A stretch of 7,233 nucleotides of DNA from Paracoccaceae bacterium (GTDB lineage: Bacteria > Pseudomonadota > Alphaproteobacteria > Rhodobacterales > Rhodobacteraceae). The DNA is taken from contig SLQN01000175.1 of NCBI GenBank assembly GCA_007131465.1, forward strand, positions 1 through 7,233, read 5' to 3'. The position numbers and the translations under genes were made by a program. The notes under the pieces were generated by a model that was given only the letters and a program-made list of their open reading frames with translations, was not told where the DNA came from and did not search any database. Below, piece by piece: positions 6,189 through 7,233 of this stretch. How positions within the stretch are numbered: the first letter of the stretch is position 1; each line of letters starts with the position of its first letter.

Positions 6189-6791
6189 ATGACCCAACCG
6201 AAAAGTCCGTTCGAGATTGACCTTGAAAAGGTGGAAGATGCCGGGGCGCGCAGTCACGGTCTGGACTTTCCGCGCACCTGGCCGTCAGACATTATCGAGA
6301 CCGTGCTCGGATCTGTTTCTTTCATCCTGAACACGATCTGGTTCGCGCTGGTTCTGATCATCGTTGTGAATGTGACCATGCGCTATGCCATCGGGGTGAA
6401 CTACGTCTGGGTCGAGGAAGTGCAGTGGCATATCTACGCTGTCGGCTTCATGTTTGGCATCGGCTATGCGCTGATGCATGACGCGCATGTGCGCGTTGAT
6501 GTCCTTGCCGCGAATTTTCGCCCGACGGCGCGCGCCTGGATCGAGTTCCTGTCGATCGTGGTGATCATCATTCCGATGTGCTGGCTGATCATCAGCTATG
6601 GGATTCCCTTTGTCGAAGCGTCCTATAACAGGGGTGAACGATCATCAGCCCCCGGAGGCCTCGGCAATCGCTGGATGATCAAGAGTGTGATCGTCCTGGC
6701 CTTCGCCTATATCGGGCTTGCAGCCTTTGCGCGGCTCTTGCGGGTGACGTGCTTCCTGTTCAACTTCCCGCAAGCTCGGGTCACGAAATAA
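6189..6791 (+). CDS. dctQ: TRAP transporter small permease subunit, DctQ family
   Basis: DctQ is the four-helix inner-membrane subunit that pairs with DctM and helps dock the loaded binding protein. The 200 residues have a polar cytoplasmic N-terminal stretch of about 35 residues, longer than in many DctQ proteins. Hydrophobic segments follow near 40-62, 80-98, 118-138 and 164-186. Family hallmarks are MRYAIGVNYVWVEEVQWH near 64-81, with the acidic pair E76-E77, and HDAHVRVDVL at 97-106 after the second helix. AGAGGAAG at 6175-6182, 7 nt before the ATG, supports the start. It lies 106 bp after dctP, across a terminator, and 58 bp before dctM. No key segment appears missing. The assignment rests on topology, motifs and the P-Q-M order. 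Confidence 0.9.
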   Translation: MTQPKSPFEIDLEKVEDAGARSHGLDFPRTWPSDIIETVLGSVSFILNTIWFALVLIIVVNVTMRYAIGVNYVWVEEVQWHIYAVGFMFGIGYALMHDAHVRVDVLAANFRPTARAWIEFLSIVVIIIPMCWLIISYGIPFVEASYNRGERSSAPGGLGNRWMIKSVIVLAFAYIGLAAFARLLRVTCFLFNFPQARVTK

Positions 6792-6849
6792 CCGACTGGT
6801 CGCAGGCGTGCTGGCGCGCTGCTTCGGGTTTCATCACAGGGAATACGGG

Positions 6850-7233
6850 ATGGAAACGAACGAAATCCTCGTTGTCGCGATGCTGGTCTCCTTCATCGCC
6901 CTCATCTTCACCGGTATTCCGGTGGCCTGGGCATTGGCGGGCGTGTCGATCGCCTTCAGCTTCATCGCCATCTATGGCTTCGACATGTTCGGCTGGGATA
7001 CCTACTTCCTGACCGATTTCCGCATTTTCGGAATTTTCGTCCAGCGCATCTGGGGGCAGATGTCGAACTGGATTCTCGTGGCCCTGCCGATGTTCATCTT
7101 CATGGGGCTGATGCTGGAACGCTCGGGCGTCACCGAGAAGCTGATGGAGAATTTCATTCAGCTTTTCGGGCGGTTTCGCGGCGGGCTGGCGCTCGGCGTG
7201 GTGCTGATCGGCATCCTGCTGGCGGCCTCGACC
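6850..7233 (+). CDS. dctM: TRAP transporter large permease subunit, DctM family (3' end outside window)
   Basis: DctM forms the sodium-coupled elevator-type transport channel of the TRAP system. Only the first 128 codons are present, out of roughly 430 or more usual for the family. Hydrophobic segments lie near residues 5-42, 73-91 and 112-128. The stretch LVALPMFIFMGLMLERSG at 76-93 is the characteristic early DctM motif, and the following RGGLALGVVLIGILLAAST leads into the first conserved membrane hairpin, where the window ends. The loop at 43-72 (with DMFGWD and IFGIFVQRIWGQMSNW) resembles the longer loop of TakM-like members. The ATG at 6850 is preceded by AGGGAA at 6838-6843 with 6-nt spacing. 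Downstream genes of the operon cannot be seen. Confidence 0.93.
   Translation, partial: METNEILVVAMLVSFIALIFTGIPVAWALAGVSIAFSFIAIYGFDMFGWDTYFLTDFRIFGIFVQRIWGQMSNWILVALPMFIFMGLMLERSGVTEKLMENFIQLFGRFRGGLALGVVLIGILLAAST

Noticed and set aside
6792..6849. Gap between dctQ and dctM examined for a small gene or hairpin
   Set aside because: Only the dctM ribosome site (6838-6843) is evident; there is no stable stem with a T-run and no plausible start.

Overview
The window is about 7.2 kb of GC-rich, densely packed DNA. It reads as an alphaproteobacterial chromosome, most likely from the Rhodobacterales. This rests on the gene content (MazG, a TusA-like protein, full-length GlnE, and a TRAP transporter of the TakP type), the heavy GC bias at third codon positions, and resemblance of the proteins to remembered family members. 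No search was run, so the genus is not assignable. I see no mobile element, CRISPR array, tRNA or rRNA.

Layout. (1) Positions 1-1426, plus strand: the end-truncated mazG, a nucleotide pyrophosphohydrolase gene, overlapping by 14 nt a DUF1638-family gene. (2) Positions 1434-4715, minus strand: a tightly overlapping set read right to left. It consists of glnE (the bifunctional adenylyltransferase and deadenylylase of glutamine synthetase), an 84-residue protein of unknown function, and a TusA-type sulfur carrier. The plus and minus operons converge with only 7 bp between their stop codons. (3) Positions 4716-5020: a 305-bp divergent intergenic region, AT-richer than its surroundings and full of short inverted and direct repeats. 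It must carry the start signals for glnE on one side and the transporter on the other. (4) Positions 5021-7233, plus strand: a TRAP operon in the order dctP (periplasmic binding protein), intercistronic hairpin terminator, dctQ (small permease), dctM (large permease, cut by the window end).

How the genes work together. DctP, DctQ and DctM form one sodium-driven uptake system, probably for a 2-oxoacid or a related small organic acid. The terminator after dctP probably raises the amount of binding protein relative to the permease. GlnE tunes nitrogen assimilation by modifying glutamine synthetase. MazG and TusA are general housekeeping functions (nucleotide-pool sanitation and sulfur relay). 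The two genes without a known role, the DUF1638 protein and the 84-residue protein, are the best biological unknowns here. The best regulatory unknown is the repeat-rich divergent region. I do not see convincing evidence of a wholly new system; most of the window is ordinary core metabolism plus a nutrient transporter.
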